Source of the DNA: Jiella pacifica
GTDB taxonomy: Bacteria; Pseudomonadota; Alphaproteobacteria; Rhizobiales; Rhizobiaceae
Reading direction: 5' to 3'
Assembly: GCF_010500815.1 (NCBI RefSeq)
Contig: NZ_JAAAMG010000004.1
Span: 112,186 to 176,185 of the forward strand
Length of the DNA stretch: 64,000 bases
Position 1 is the first letter of the stretch, and each line of letters begins with the position of its first letter. The position numbers were made by a program, and so were the translations under genes. Positions 28,305 to 36,830 of the stretch are shown one piece after another. Below the pieces are notes generated by a model, which was not told the origin of the DNA, did not search any database, and worked only from the letters and a program-made list of their open reading frames with translations.

Positions 28305-29105
28305 ATGATCGATCTCTTTCCGCCCCTCCCGGCCACGCCGTCGCTTTTCGCCGAAGATCAGCCCAGCCTCGTCCGGGTGATCGACACCGAGACGGCCGGG
28401 CAGCGGCTCGAGGAGGACGCCGTCATCGAGATCGGCTCGGTCGATCTCGATCTGGCGACGGGCGAGATCCTGAATCCCATGCAGAGCTTCTGCGATCCCG
28501 CCGGCGTCCCGATCAATCCACATGCGCGAAAAGTCCATCGGATCACCGACGAGATGCTCGCCGGCGCGCCGGGCTTTGCCGAGGCGGCTTTGCCGTTCCG
28601 GGCAGCGCCGGTCTTTGCCGCCCAGAGGGCGGAATTCGACCGCTCGCGGCTGCGCTTTACCGGCCGCTGGCTGTGCACCCACAAGCTGGCACTGCGGGCC
28701 TTTCCGAACCTCAAGGCGCATGGACTCCAGAGCCTCGTCAAATACGTGCCGCTCGACCTTTCGCCGGTCGAGCCGCTGCTGGCGGGGCTGGCGCCGCATC
28801 GCGCGCTCCACGATGCGGTGTGCACGGCCGTGTTGCTGCGGAGCATCGCGGCGGTGCTGATGCCGCGCTGCCACGACCTGTCCGACTTCCTCGACCGCGC
28901 CGAGCGGGCCTCCGCCGAACCGGCGCTGCTCGGCAAGCTGCGCTTCGGCCGGTACAAGGGCATTCCGATCGGCCAGGTGCCGGAGGACTATCTCGACTGG
29001 CTGACCCGCGAGCCCGGCATGGACGCCGATGCGGTGTTCACGGCGAAGCATCATCTGAAGCTGCGTGGCATCCGCGGCGCGCGGGCCTTGCCCGCACGCG
29101 TGTGA
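28305..29105 (+). CDS. DnaQ/ExoX-like 3'-5' exonuclease
   Basis: A 266-residue DEDD-family exonuclease. ExoI is VIDTETAGQ (DxE), ExoII is AAQRAEFD and ExoIII is HRALHDAVCTAVLL, which gives a DEDDh active site. The C-terminal part (LRFGRYKGIPIGQVPEDYLDWLTREP) matches the small domain seen at the end of ExoX-type nucleases, thought to help bind DNA. It would trim 3' ends of DNA in repair. The nearby ATP-dependent DNA ligase may be functionally linked, though a DUF2147 gene lies between them. The ATG at 28305 lacks a strong ribosome-binding site. Confidence 0.85.
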   Translation: MIDLFPPLPATPSLFAEDQPSLVRVIDTETAGQRLEEDAVIEIGSVDLDLATGEILNPMQSFCDPAGVPINPHARKVHRITDEMLAGAPGFAEAALPFRAAPVFAAQRAEFDRSRLRFTGRWLCTHKLALRAFPNLKAHGLQSLVKYVPLDLSPVEPLLAGLAPHRALHDAVCTAVLLRSIAAVLMPRCHDLSDFLDRAERASAEPALLGKLRFGRYKGIPIGQVPEDYLDWLTREPGMDADAVFTAKHHLKLRGIRGARALPARV

Positions 29106-29174
29106 CGGCGGGTGCGACAGATTGACCGCCGCCCCTTCATCGTCTCACCATGATTGCCGGCTTGGATCGGACGC

Positions 29175-29528
29175 ATGACGCTCCGCCATTCGACGCTTGC
29201 CGCCCTGATCTTTCTCGTTGCCGGCTCGGCGGGTGGGGCTCTCGCCGCGCCGCAGGCCATCGGCGACTGGGTGACCGAGGACGGGACGAAGGTCACCGTC
29301 GCAGGCTGCCCCGCTGGCCTCTGCGCCACCATCGCCAGCGGCCGCTACAAGGGGCAGTCAGTCGCCGAAGTCGCCGGATCGCCGCCGGAATACAAAGGCC
29401 GGGTGCGCGATCCGCGCAGTGGCGAGAGCTATGACGGCGGCTTGCGGCTGAACGGCACGAAGCTGGAGCTGCGTGGCTGTCTGGCCAAGGTGTTCTGCCG
29501 CACGGTGCAGACCTGGCAGCGGCCCTGA
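29175..29528 (+). CDS. DUF2147 family exported protein (copy 3)
   Basis: A 117-residue protein with signal peptide LRHSTLAALIFLVAGSAGGALAAP and one DUF2147 domain: GDWVTEDGTKVTVAGCPAGLCATI, YKGQSVAEVAGSPPEYKGRVRDPRSGESYDG, LRGCLAKVFCRTVQTWQRP. It is more divergent than copies 1 and 2: GSG is replaced by GSP and the first cysteine pair is spaced CPAGLC. The function is unknown. The ATG at 29175 gives the clean signal peptide; an earlier in-frame TTG-type start exists. Confidence 0.78.
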   Translation: MTLRHSTLAALIFLVAGSAGGALAAPQAIGDWVTEDGTKVTVAGCPAGLCATIASGRYKGQSVAEVAGSPPEYKGRVRDPRSGESYDGGLRLNGTKLELRGCLAKVFCRTVQTWQRP

Positions 29529-29628
29529 GGGCTTTTGCCGGAGCGTGCCGGGGCCGCATGGCCCGAAATGACGAACCGAGCGGCGGGGCCGGCTTGCCCG
29601 GACGCTCCGCCGCAGCATTTTCGGCGCA

Positions 29629-31455
29629 ATGAAACCCTTCGCCGATCTCCTCGATGCCCTCGTCCTGCAGCCCTCGCGCAACGGCAAGCTGCGGCTCCTG
29701 GTCGAGCATTTTCGCGCCGTGCCGGACCCGGAGCGGGGGCTGGCGCTGGCGGCGATCACCGGCGACCTCGACATTCGCAGCGTCAAGCCGGCGATGCTGC
29801 GCGAACTCGTCGCGAACCGCATGGATGCGGTGCTGTTTCAATATTCCTACGACTATGTGGGCGACCTCGCCGAGACGATCTCACTGGTCTGGCCGGAAGG
29901 GGCGGGGGAGGCGATCCGCGACGATCCCATGGCCGTTGCGGCTGGCGACCCCCCTCTGCCTGCCGGCATCTCCCCCTCAAGGGGGGAGATCGACCGCCAT
30001 TTGCCCCAAAGCGAGCCGATGCCGTCTCTCGTGGAGGAATCGTCACGAGGCGTTGGAGGCGAGACCGCCGCCGGCGGAGCGTCTCGAAGCCAGCCCCCGC
30101 CGACCCTGTCGGAGATCGTCTCCCGTCTCGACGCCGCCACCCGGCCGGAGGGCGTGAGGCTCGTCGAGGCCTGGCTCGACCGTCTCGACGCGTCCGGCCG
30201 CTACGCGCTCCTGAAACTCGTCACCGGGGGCCTGAGGATCGGCGTCTCGGCCAGGCTCGCCAAGCAGGCGCTGGCCGATTTCGGCGAAAAGGACATCGCC
30301 GAGATTGAGGAACTCTGGCACGGGCTCGAACCGCCCTACGGGGCGCTGTTCGCCTGGCTGGAAGGTCGGGCGGAAAAGCCCGTCTCGGCGGCGCTGGCGC
30401 CGTTCCGGCCGGTGATGCTGTCGCAGCCGCTGGAAGAGCCGGACCATGGCCTGATCACCCCGGACGTCTATGCGGCCGAATGGAAGTGGGACGGCATTCG
30501 CGTCCAGGCGAGCGCCGAGGGCGGCGTCCGCCGGCTCTATTCGCGCACCGGCGACGACATTTCCGGCGCCTTTCCCGACCTGACCGACTTCATGACCTTC
30601 GAGGGCACGCTCGACGGCGAGTTGCTCGTCGCGGAGACTGGCGAGAAGGGCGGGCCACCGCGCGTCGAGGATCGCGGGGTACGGCCCGACGACATCGTCG
30701 CGGCGACGTTTTCCGATCTGCAGCAACGGCTGAACCGCAAGACCGTCTCCGGGGCGATCCTGAAGAAGCACCCGGTGTTCCTGCGGTGCTACGATCTCCT
30801 GATCGACCGTGGCGAGGACATCCGCGCCTTGCCCTTCGCCGAGCGGCGGGACCGGCTGGCACGGTTTGTCGAGCGCCTGGAGCCGACCCGCTTCGACCTG
30901 TCGCCGCTCGTCGGTTTCGAGGATTTTGAGGCGCTCGCCGGGCTGCGGGCATCGCCGCCGCATCCTGTGATCGAGGGGCTGATGCTGAAGCGGCGGGATT
31001 CGGCCTATGTGCCGGGCCGGCCGAAGGGGCCCTGGTTCAAGTGGAAGAAGGACCCGCATCTCGTCGACGCCGTGCTGATGTACGCCCAGCGCGGCCACGG
31101 CAAGCGATCGAGCTACTATTCCGACTATACCTTCGGGGTCTGGAGCGGCCCGGCGGACGATCCGGAACTCGTGCCGGTGGGAAAGGCCTATTTCGGCTTC
31201 ACAGACGAGGAGCTGAAGCAACTCGACAAATACATCCGCGACAACACGGTGCAGCGCTTCGGGCCGGTGCGCTCGGTCCGGGCCGAGCCGGAACACGGCC
31301 TCGTCATCGAGGTCGCCTTCGAGGGGCTGGCGCGATCGAGCCGGCACAAGTCCGGCGTCGCCATGCGCTTCCCGCGGGTCTCGCGGCTGAGATGGGACAA
31401 GCCGGCCTTCGAGGCCGATCGGATCGAGACGCTGGAAGCGATGCTGCCGGACTGA
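29629..31455 (+). CDS. ATP-dependent DNA ligase with an in-frame repeat-derived insert
   Basis: A 608-residue ATP-dependent ligase that seals nicks through a lysyl-AMP intermediate. Residues about 1-90 and 157-250 form the N-terminal DNA-binding domain. The adenylation motif is EWKWDGIRVQ (KxDGxR), with RLYSRTGDD, LDGELLV, RCYDLL, EGLMLKRRDS and WFKWKKDP following; an OB-fold domain ends the protein. The family is usually about 530-560 residues. The excess lies at about residues 92-156, a Pro/Gly/Ser-rich low-complexity stretch encoded by a palindromic repeat (see separate entry). The frequent helicase and exonuclease partners of this ligase type are not adjacent. Confidence 0.9.
   Translation: MKPFADLLDALVLQPSRNGKLRLLVEHFRAVPDPERGLALAAITGDLDIRSVKPAMLRELVANRMDAVLFQYSYDYVGDLAETISLVWPEGAGEAIRDDPMAVAAGDPPLPAGISPSRGEIDRHLPQSEPMPSLVEESSRGVGGETAAGGASRSQPPPTLSEIVSRLDAATRPEGVRLVEAWLDRLDASGRYALLKLVTGGLRIGVSARLAKQALADFGEKDIAEIEELWHGLEPPYGALFAWLEGRAEKPVSAALAPFRPVMLSQPLEEPDHGLITPDVYAAEWKWDGIRVQASAEGGVRRLYSRTGDDISGAFPDLTDFMTFEGTLDGELLVAETGEKGGPPRVEDRGVRPDDIVAATFSDLQQRLNRKTVSGAILKKHPVFLRCYDLLIDRGEDIRALPFAERRDRLARFVERLEPTRFDLSPLVGFEDFEALAGLRASPPHPVIEGLMLKRRDSAYVPGRPKGPWFKWKKDPHLVDAVLMYAQRGHGKRSSYYSDYTFGVWSGPADDPELVPVGKAYFGFTDEELKQLDKYIRDNTVQRFGPVRSVRAEPEHGLVIEVAFEGLARSSRHKSGVAMRFPRVSRLRWDKPAFEADRIETLEAMLPD
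29947..29993. repeat. Rhizobiales palindromic repeat embedded in the ligase gene
   Basis: The core holds a 9-bp inverted repeat, ATCTCCCCC/GGGGGAGAT (29968-29976 and 29982-29990), preceded by GACCCCCCTCTGCCTGCCGGC. This composition matches a short palindromic element recalled as common in intergenic DNA of Rhizobiales. Here it is translated in frame as part of the ligase. No second copy is visible in this window. The full insert probably extends further right, to about 30095. Confidence 0.65.
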
Positions 31456-31480
31456 GGATGGCCGGCCGGAGTGCGGCGGG

Positions 31481-32377
31481 TCATCGCCGGGGAAACGCCT
31501 CGGCCAGCATGTCCAGGAAAGTGCGGAGCTTCGCCGTCGGCCGGCGGTCCGGGGCGTAGAGGACGTGCATCGGCCAGGATGGCGCGTCCCAGTCGGGCAG
31601 CAATCGTTCCAACCGTCCCGCGGCCAGAAGCGGTGCGATCAGCATTTCCGGTCCCATAACCACGCCGGCGCCGGCCTCGGCGGCGTGAAGCATGGCGCGC
31701 GTGTCGTTCATCCGCAGACGGCCGCCAACGCGCACCTCCTCCACTTCGCCCTGCCGCCGGAACGCCCAGATGTGGCTGCGGGTCTCGCTCGATCCGAGGA
31801 AGACGAGGCATTGGTGCTCTGCGAGATCGCGCGGATGGGCCGGCCGGCCGTGGCGGGCGAGATAGGTCGGGGCGGCGGCCGGCATGAGGCAATAGGGGCC
31901 GAGCGGCCGGGCGATCAGGGAGGAATCGGCGAGTTCGCCGATTCGGACGACCGCGTCGAACCCGTCCTCGATCAGGTCGACCCGGCGGTCGCTGAGGACG
32001 AGATCGACCTCGACCTTGGGATGGCGATCGGCATAGCTGAGGACGAGGGGCGCCAGAGACGCGCTGCCGAAGGTGACGGAGGCGTTGATCCTCAGGCGGC
32101 CGCGCGGTTCGGCGGCGACGTCCTCGGCCAGGGCGTCGGCCGCTTCCGCCTCGGCGAGGACGACGCGGCACTGGCGGTAATAGGCGCGGCCGAGCTCGGT
32201 GAGGTTCTGGCGCCGGGTCGTGCGGGCGATCAGCCGGGCACCGAGCCGGGCTTCGAGGGTCGCGACATGCTTGCCGACCATCTGAGCGGAGATGTCGAGT
32301 TCTGCCGCGGCCGCCGCGAAGGAGCCGCTGTCGGCGACTTTCACGAAGACCGACATGCTGGCCAAGCGATCGATCAT
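31481..32377 (-). CDS. LysR family transcriptional regulator
   Basis: A 298-residue LysR-type regulator. The N-terminal winged HTH is clear (MIDRLASMSVFVKVADSGSFAAAAAELDISAQMVGKHVATLEARLGARLIARTTRR), and an inducer-binding domain follows (GRLRINASVTFGSASLAPLVLSYADRHPKVEVDLVLSDRR). It belongs to the group often placed beside an oxidoreductase gene. It is divergent from the NADP-binding oxidoreductase at 32494, with a 116-base shared control region, so that gene is its probable target. The ligand is unknown. Confidence 0.9.
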   Translation of the reverse strand: MIDRLASMSVFVKVADSGSFAAAAAELDISAQMVGKHVATLEARLGARLIARTTRRQNLTELGRAYYRQCRVVLAEAEAADALAEDVAAEPRGRLRINASVTFGSASLAPLVLSYADRHPKVEVDLVLSDRRVDLIEDGFDAVVRIGELADSSLIARPLGPYCLMPAAAPTYLARHGRPAHPRDLAEHQCLVFLGSSETRSHIWAFRRQGEVEEVRVGGRLRMNDTRAMLHAAEAGAGVVMGPEMLIAPLLAAGRLERLLPDWDAPSWPMHVLYAPDRRPTAKLRTFLDMLAEAFPRR

Positions 32378-32493
32378 TCCAAACTGCCAGTTTTTAGTGT
32401 CGCGACGAACTGCGACTTTATCAGCGGAGCGGAGATAATCAAATGGTTGGCAAGGGCGGAAAAGGCCGCCTGAATCAGCCAAGGAGACAAGAC
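32378..32493. promoter_or_regulatory. Divergent LysR/oxidoreductase control region
   Basis: This 116-base gap between two divergent starts is AT-richer than its flanks (around 32390-32450) and should hold both promoters and the LysR site. No single T-N11-A palindrome stands out enough to mark. AAGGAGA stands 7 bases before the oxidoreductase ATG. Confidence 0.5.
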
Positions 32494-33153
32494 ATGCGGA
32501 TCGGAATGATCGGTGCCGGCTTCGTCAGCCAGAAGGTCGCAAAGCTCGCTGTTGCCAAGGGACACGAGGTGATGATCAGCAATTCGCGCGATCCGAGGAC
32601 GTTGTTCAGCGTCGGCGCGATCCTCGGCGTGAAGACGGGCACGGCCGAGGAGGCCGCGGCCTTCGGCGATCTTGTGCTCGTCGCCGTGCCGCTGACCGCC
32701 TTCGATGCGCTGCCGGCGCAAGTGCTCGCGGGCCGGATCGTCATGGACGCCAACAACTACTATCCCCAGCGCGACGGCGCGATCGCCGAACTCGATGCCC
32801 ATGAAGAGACGACCAGCGAGCGTCTGGCCCGCCACCTGCCGGGCGCGCGGATCGTCAAGGCCTTCAACGCCATTCGGGCCGTCGAACTGACGACCGACGC
32901 CAAGCCCGCCGGAGAGGCGGGACGACGGGCGCTGCCTGTCGCCGGCGACGACGCGGAGGCCAAGCGGGTCGTGATGGAACTCACCGACGAGCTCGGCTAC
33001 GAGCCGGTCGACACTGGAAGCCTCGCCGACAGCTGGCGGTTCGAACGGGCAAAGCCCGCCTATTGCGCGCCGCTCGACCGCGAAGGGCTCGCGGCGGCGC
33101 TGGCGGCCGCCGAACGCGACGTCGAGGTGCCCGACGGCTCCTGGCGGGGCTGA
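32494..33153 (+). CDS. NADP-binding oxidoreductase, F420-reductase-like fold (COG2085)
   Basis: A 219-residue protein with an N-terminal Rossmann motif (MRIGMIGAGFVSQKVAKLAVAKGHEVMISNSRDP) in which the NSR segment after strand 2 suits NADP. It also has LVLVAVPLTAF, VMDANNYYPQRDG and IVKAFNAI, typical of COG2085 proteins related to NADPH:F420 reductase. F420 is not expected in this group of bacteria, so it probably uses another electron acceptor. Regulation by the divergent LysR gene is inferred from arrangement. Confidence 0.82.
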   Translation: MRIGMIGAGFVSQKVAKLAVAKGHEVMISNSRDPRTLFSVGAILGVKTGTAEEAAAFGDLVLVAVPLTAFDALPAQVLAGRIVMDANNYYPQRDGAIAELDAHEETTSERLARHLPGARIVKAFNAIRAVELTTDAKPAGEAGRRALPVAGDDAEAKRVVMELTDELGYEPVDTGSLADSWRFERAKPAYCAPLDREGLAAALAAAERDVEVPDGSWRG

Positions 33154-33281
33154 GGCGCGCCACTGCGGGCTGCCCGGTTCATTCGCTCGAACCGCGTCGA
33201 GGTCGATGGAACTTGCAGTCCACCGGCATCCCGCCTACCTGCGGTGCCGAAGGACGACCCCACCGGAGAACATCGCCCGCC

Positions 33282-33551
33282 ATGTCTGAGCGCATCAACC
33301 AGATCCTGGGAGGATCGCCGATCGGCGTCGCCATCCGGCTGATCCTGATCTCGATCCTCGTCGGCTTCATTCTCTCGTGGTTGAACTGGAACCCCAACGA
33401 CATCATCGACTGGGTGATCCGCAGCGTCGAGTGGGCGTGGCGCTCGCTGTTCGGCTCGGTCGAGCGGGCGGTCTATTATTTCCTCCTCGGCGCCGCCATC
33501 GTCGTGCCGGTCTTCATCATCTCACGGCTTTTGAAGATGGGCCGCAGGTAA
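33282..33551 (+). CDS. DUF6460 small inner-membrane protein
   Basis: An 89-residue protein with two membrane helices: IRLILISILVGFILSWLNW and VYYFLLGAAIVVPVFIISRLLK. Between them is an amphipathic stretch (IIDWVIRSVEWAWRSLFGSVE). Start MSERINQILGGSP and the RLLKMGRR ending match the DUF6460 proteins of Rhizobiales. The function is unknown. CGGAGAAC precedes the ATG. A bidirectional terminator follows. Confidence 0.8.
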   Translation: MSERINQILGGSPIGVAIRLILISILVGFILSWLNWNPNDIIDWVIRSVEWAWRSLFGSVERAVYYFLLGAAIVVPVFIISRLLKMGRR

Positions 33552-33575
33552 CACCCTCGGCAGGCAGCAAACAAA

Positions 33576-33603
33576 AGCCCCGGCAGCGATGCCGAGGCTT
33601 TTT
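33576..33603. terminator. Bidirectional terminator between DUF6460 and FdhF/YdeP genes
   Basis: A 10-bp stem with one mismatch (33576-33585 and 33590-33599, loop GCGA) is followed on the plus strand by five T. On the minus strand it is followed by GCTTTTGT. The two genes converge here, so it can serve both. Confidence 0.85.
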
Positions 33604-33643
33604 CGTTTCTTCTGCAGAGGCCGACCGCCGGAGAAGCCGCGGC

Positions 33644-35959
33644 TCAGGTCGCCTGTCGCTTCAGAATACGCACCGGCACCGACTTCGCCGCCGGGACATG
33701 GGCGCGGCGGGAGTGGTGCCAGAGGGGGATCAGCGCGTTCAGCTCCGGATAATATCCGGCGCAGTTGCCTTTCGGCAGTTGCCAGGCGTGGACACGGTAG
33801 TTTTCCACCCGCCGCGTTACGCCGTCGTCGGTATGGGTCTCGATATCGACCCGATCCTGGTCCGTCAGGCCGAGGCGGCGCATGTCCGCCTCGTTCATCA
33901 GGATTACCATGCGGGTGCCTTTGACGCCGCGCAAGCGGTCGTCATAGCCGTAGACGGTCGTGTTGAACTGGTCGTTGGAGCGGATGGTCAGAAGCTTCAG
34001 GACGTCGGGCCGCGTCGTATCGATGTCCGGGTCGACGTCGAAGCTTTCCGGCACGAGGAAGTTGGCCTTCTTCGTCTCCGTGCGCCACTCGCGTTTTGTG
34101 GCGCCGATGTCGCGGTGGAAGCCGCCGGGGGTGCCCATGCGGGCGTTGAAGTCCTTGAAGTCGGCCGGATAGGCCCGCTCGATCGCGTCGCGAACGAGCC
34201 TGTAATCGGCGGCCCACTGGTCCCACGGCACCGTCGACCTGCCGGCGACGGTCGCCTTGGCGAGTTCGGCAGTGATCTTCGGCTCCGACAGGAGTTCGCG
34301 CGAGGCCGGTTCCGTTTTGCCGTAGGAGGCGTGGATGCAGGCGGTGGAATCTTCCACCGAAACGATCTGGTCGACGCCGTTCTGGGCGTCGCGCTCCAGC
34401 CGGCCGAGGCAGGGCAGGATGTAGGTCTTCTCGCAGGTGAGAAGATGGTTGCGGTTGAGCTTGGTGGAGATCTGGACGTTGAGCCGCATCTTCCCCCAGT
34501 TTTCCTCGACCAGGCCCGTCTCCGGTACCGCGCGGGAAAAATTGCCGCCGAGGCAGACGAAGCCCTTCACCGATCCGTCGATGATGCCCTGGCAGGCCTC
34601 GACCGTGTCGAGCCCCTTCTCCTTGGGCACGGTGAAGCCGTAGAACTCCTCGAACTTCTTGTGCGGGATCAGCTCGAGCTTCTCGGTGATGCCGACGGTG
34701 CGCTGCCCTTGCACGTTGGAATGGCCGCGGATCGGCGAGATGCCGGCGCCGGTCTTGCCCATCATGCCGCGCATCAGGAGAAGGTTCACCAGCATCTGGA
34801 CGTTCTCGATGCCGTGCCGGTGCTGGGTAAGACCCATGCCGTAATTGCCGATGACCTTGTCGGCCTTGGAATAGACCCGTCCCACGTGCTCAAGTTCACT
34901 ACGGGGAAGGCCCGAACAGCGCTCGATCTGCTCCCAGTCGGCGGCGCGCACGAAGGCCTCGAACTCGTCGAAACCGTGGCAGTGCTCCTCGATGAAGGCG
35001 ACGTCGAGCACCCGCTTGCCGCCTGTCTCCTTCGCAGCATCGTCCAGCGCGAAGACGGCCTTGGCGATTCCGGTCATCGCCGCGACGTCGCCGCCGCCGC
35101 GCACCTGATAGTAGTCGCTCGACATCTTCGTCCCCTCGCCGGGGGACAGCATCTCGACCGGGTTCTGCGGGCTCTTGAAGCGCATCAGCCCGCGTTCAAG
35201 GATCGGATTGAAGGTGATCACCGGGGCGCCGCGCTTGCGCGCCTCCTGAACCCAGTGCAGCAGCCGCGGGGCATTGGTGCCGGTGTTGTGGCCGAAGAAG
35301 AACATCATGTCGCAGACGTCGAAGTCGGCGAGCGTTACCGTGCCGACGGGCGAGCCGATCGATTCCGGCAGGCCGACCGAGGTCGATTCGTGGCACATGT
35401 TGGAGGAGTCGGGCAGGTTGTTCGAGCCGTAGATGCGGGCGAAGAGCTGCCACATGTGGGAGGCTTCGAGGGAAGCGCGGCCGGAGACGTAGAAGACCAC
35501 CGATTTGGGATCGAGCGCGTTCAGCTCCTCGCCGATCTCCCGGAAGGCGTCCGACCATTTGATGGGGACGTATTGATCGAGGCTCGCATCGTATTTCATC
35601 GGGGTCGTCAGACGACCCTGTTTTTCGAGGTCGTGGTCGGTCCATTCGAGGAGTTCCGACACCCGGTGCCGCGAAAAGAACTCCCGGTCGCAGCGCTTGG
35701 GGGTAATCTCCCACATCGTCGCCTTGGCGCCGTTCTCGCAATATTCGAAGGGCTTCGGATCGGCAGGCTTGGCCCAGGAGCAGGAGACGCACTGGTAGCC
35801 GTCGGCCTTGTTCTGGTTCTGGAGCGTTGCCCAGACGGTCGAGGCAAGCAGCCCCTCCTGGCTCGACTTGGCGACGAGCGACTTGACCGACCCCCAGCCG
35901 CCCGACGGCTCGTCATAGGGTTCGATGATCGGCTTGTCGGTGTTTTCTGAGCGATCCAT
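33644..35959 (-). CDS. FdhF/YdeP family molybdopterin oxidoreductase
   Basis: A 771-residue molybdopterin-dependent oxidoreductase of the FdhF/YdeP branch. Seen in order: YQCVSCSWAKP near the N-terminus, GRASLEASHMWQLFAR, SNMCHESTSVGLPESIGSPVGTV, MMFFFGHNTGTNAPRL, GNYGMGLTQHRHG, LLLMRGMMGKTGAGISPIRGHSNVQGQRTVG, and a C-terminal molydopterin-dinucleotide-binding domain (TIRSNDQFNTTVYGYDDR). The family resembles formate dehydrogenase but lacks the ferredoxin-like partner subunits; E. coli YdeP is linked to acid resistance. No fdhD, small subunit or maturation gene is adjacent. The ATG at 35959 starts MDRSENTDKPII. Confidence 0.88.
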   Translation of the reverse strand: MDRSENTDKPIIEPYDEPSGGWGSVKSLVAKSSQEGLLASTVWATLQNQNKADGYQCVSCSWAKPADPKPFEYCENGAKATMWEITPKRCDREFFSRHRVSELLEWTDHDLEKQGRLTTPMKYDASLDQYVPIKWSDAFREIGEELNALDPKSVVFYVSGRASLEASHMWQLFARIYGSNNLPDSSNMCHESTSVGLPESIGSPVGTVTLADFDVCDMMFFFGHNTGTNAPRLLHWVQEARKRGAPVITFNPILERGLMRFKSPQNPVEMLSPGEGTKMSSDYYQVRGGGDVAAMTGIAKAVFALDDAAKETGGKRVLDVAFIEEHCHGFDEFEAFVRAADWEQIERCSGLPRSELEHVGRVYSKADKVIGNYGMGLTQHRHGIENVQMLVNLLLMRGMMGKTGAGISPIRGHSNVQGQRTVGITEKLELIPHKKFEEFYGFTVPKEKGLDTVEACQGIIDGSVKGFVCLGGNFSRAVPETGLVEENWGKMRLNVQISTKLNRNHLLTCEKTYILPCLGRLERDAQNGVDQIVSVEDSTACIHASYGKTEPASRELLSEPKITAELAKATVAGRSTVPWDQWAADYRLVRDAIERAYPADFKDFNARMGTPGGFHRDIGATKREWRTETKKANFLVPESFDVDPDIDTTRPDVLKLLTIRSNDQFNTTVYGYDDRLRGVKGTRMVILMNEADMRRLGLTDQDRVDIETHTDDGVTRRVENYRVHAWQLPKGNCAGYYPELNALIPLWHHSRRAHVPAAKSVPVRILKRQAT

Positions 35960-36168
35960 GGTCCGTCCTCGCAATTCGGCCGACGCAGGGCGCGGCTGGA
36001 TTGTAGCTGTTCCAGAGAACGGAACTCGTCGATCAGGATCCGGTTGCAGGAGACGGCCAGCCCAGAGGCGATTTAACCTTAGGCCCGAACGAACCCGCCG
36101 CAGCCCCTGATGAAGACGCCGCACATGGCGGCCCTGTCGCCACTCGCCGCCGGCGAGAGCCGCCATGG

Positions 36169-36696
36169 TCAGCGCTCGACGACGAGCCGTGTCCTGCGGG
36201 ACAGGAAGGGGGCAAGCTTCGCCATGTCGGCCGGCGCCACCGCGACGCAGCCCTCGGTGGGAGGATAGTCGGGCTTGGCGACATGGAAGAAGATTGCGCT
36301 GCCGCGCCCGCGGGCCCGGCGAGAAAAGTTCCAGTCGAGGACGACGACGACGTCGTAGAGCCGGTCGTCGCGCGCCAGCGTCTCGGCACTCGCCGGAAAG
36401 GGCAGGCGGACATGGCGGTTGTAGGCCGCATGTCGCGGCGCGTCGCACCAGCCGTCGACGCCTGGCCGTGTCCTGCGCGTCGGCAGGAGGCTTTTCGGCC
36501 GCGCCATGCGGCCGCCGCGATGCCAGATTTCGACGACGCCCATCACCGCCACCGGCGTTGCGCCATCACCCTCGCGTTTGCCGATCGTCGTGCTCGAACG
36601 CCCGAGCGCGCAAGGGATGCGGAGCGGTCCGGCGGTCAGGATGCCGCGCCGGAGGTCGCCCGGTTTTCGCCGTATGATGATGCGGTCGATCGTCAC
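36169..36696 (-). CDS. L,D-transpeptidase (YkuD-fold) family protein
   Basis: A 175-residue protein with a YkuD-like catalytic site: FFHVAKPDYPPTEGCVAV, in which H138 and C150 form the pair normally written HG...S/T-x-GC. Surrounding segments (IGKREGDGATPVAVMGV; DGWCDAPRHAAYNRHVRLPF) match the smaller, soluble family members common in Alphaproteobacteria. It would form or edit peptidoglycan 3-3 links or attach proteins, but no signal peptide is obvious. The start is GTG at 36696 with GGGGG 8 bases upstream; a longer GTG start at 36747 is possible. It is divergent from cenR. Confidence 0.82.
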   Translation of the reverse strand: MTIDRIIIRRKPGDLRRGILTAGPLRIPCALGRSSTTIGKREGDGATPVAVMGVVEIWHRGGRMARPKSLLPTRRTRPGVDGWCDAPRHAAYNRHVRLPFPASAETLARDDRLYDVVVVLDWNFSRRARGRGSAIFFHVAKPDYPPTEGCVAVAPADMAKLAPFLSRRTRLVVER

Positions 36697-36830
36697 GGTG
36701 CAGCCCCCGCGAGCCTTGCGTTTCTGCAACAGTGTTGTCCTAGCCACGAAAACCCTATGTTACAATCAATCCGCCGACGATCCGGGCGGGCGAGCCCGCA
36801 ATATTGACGACAGGCGAACTGCGGTTGGGG

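Noticed and set aside
36283-36807. A plus-strand frame opposite the L,D-transpeptidase-fold gene
   Set aside because: The minus-strand frame carries the intact H...TEGC active site; the plus frame has no motif.
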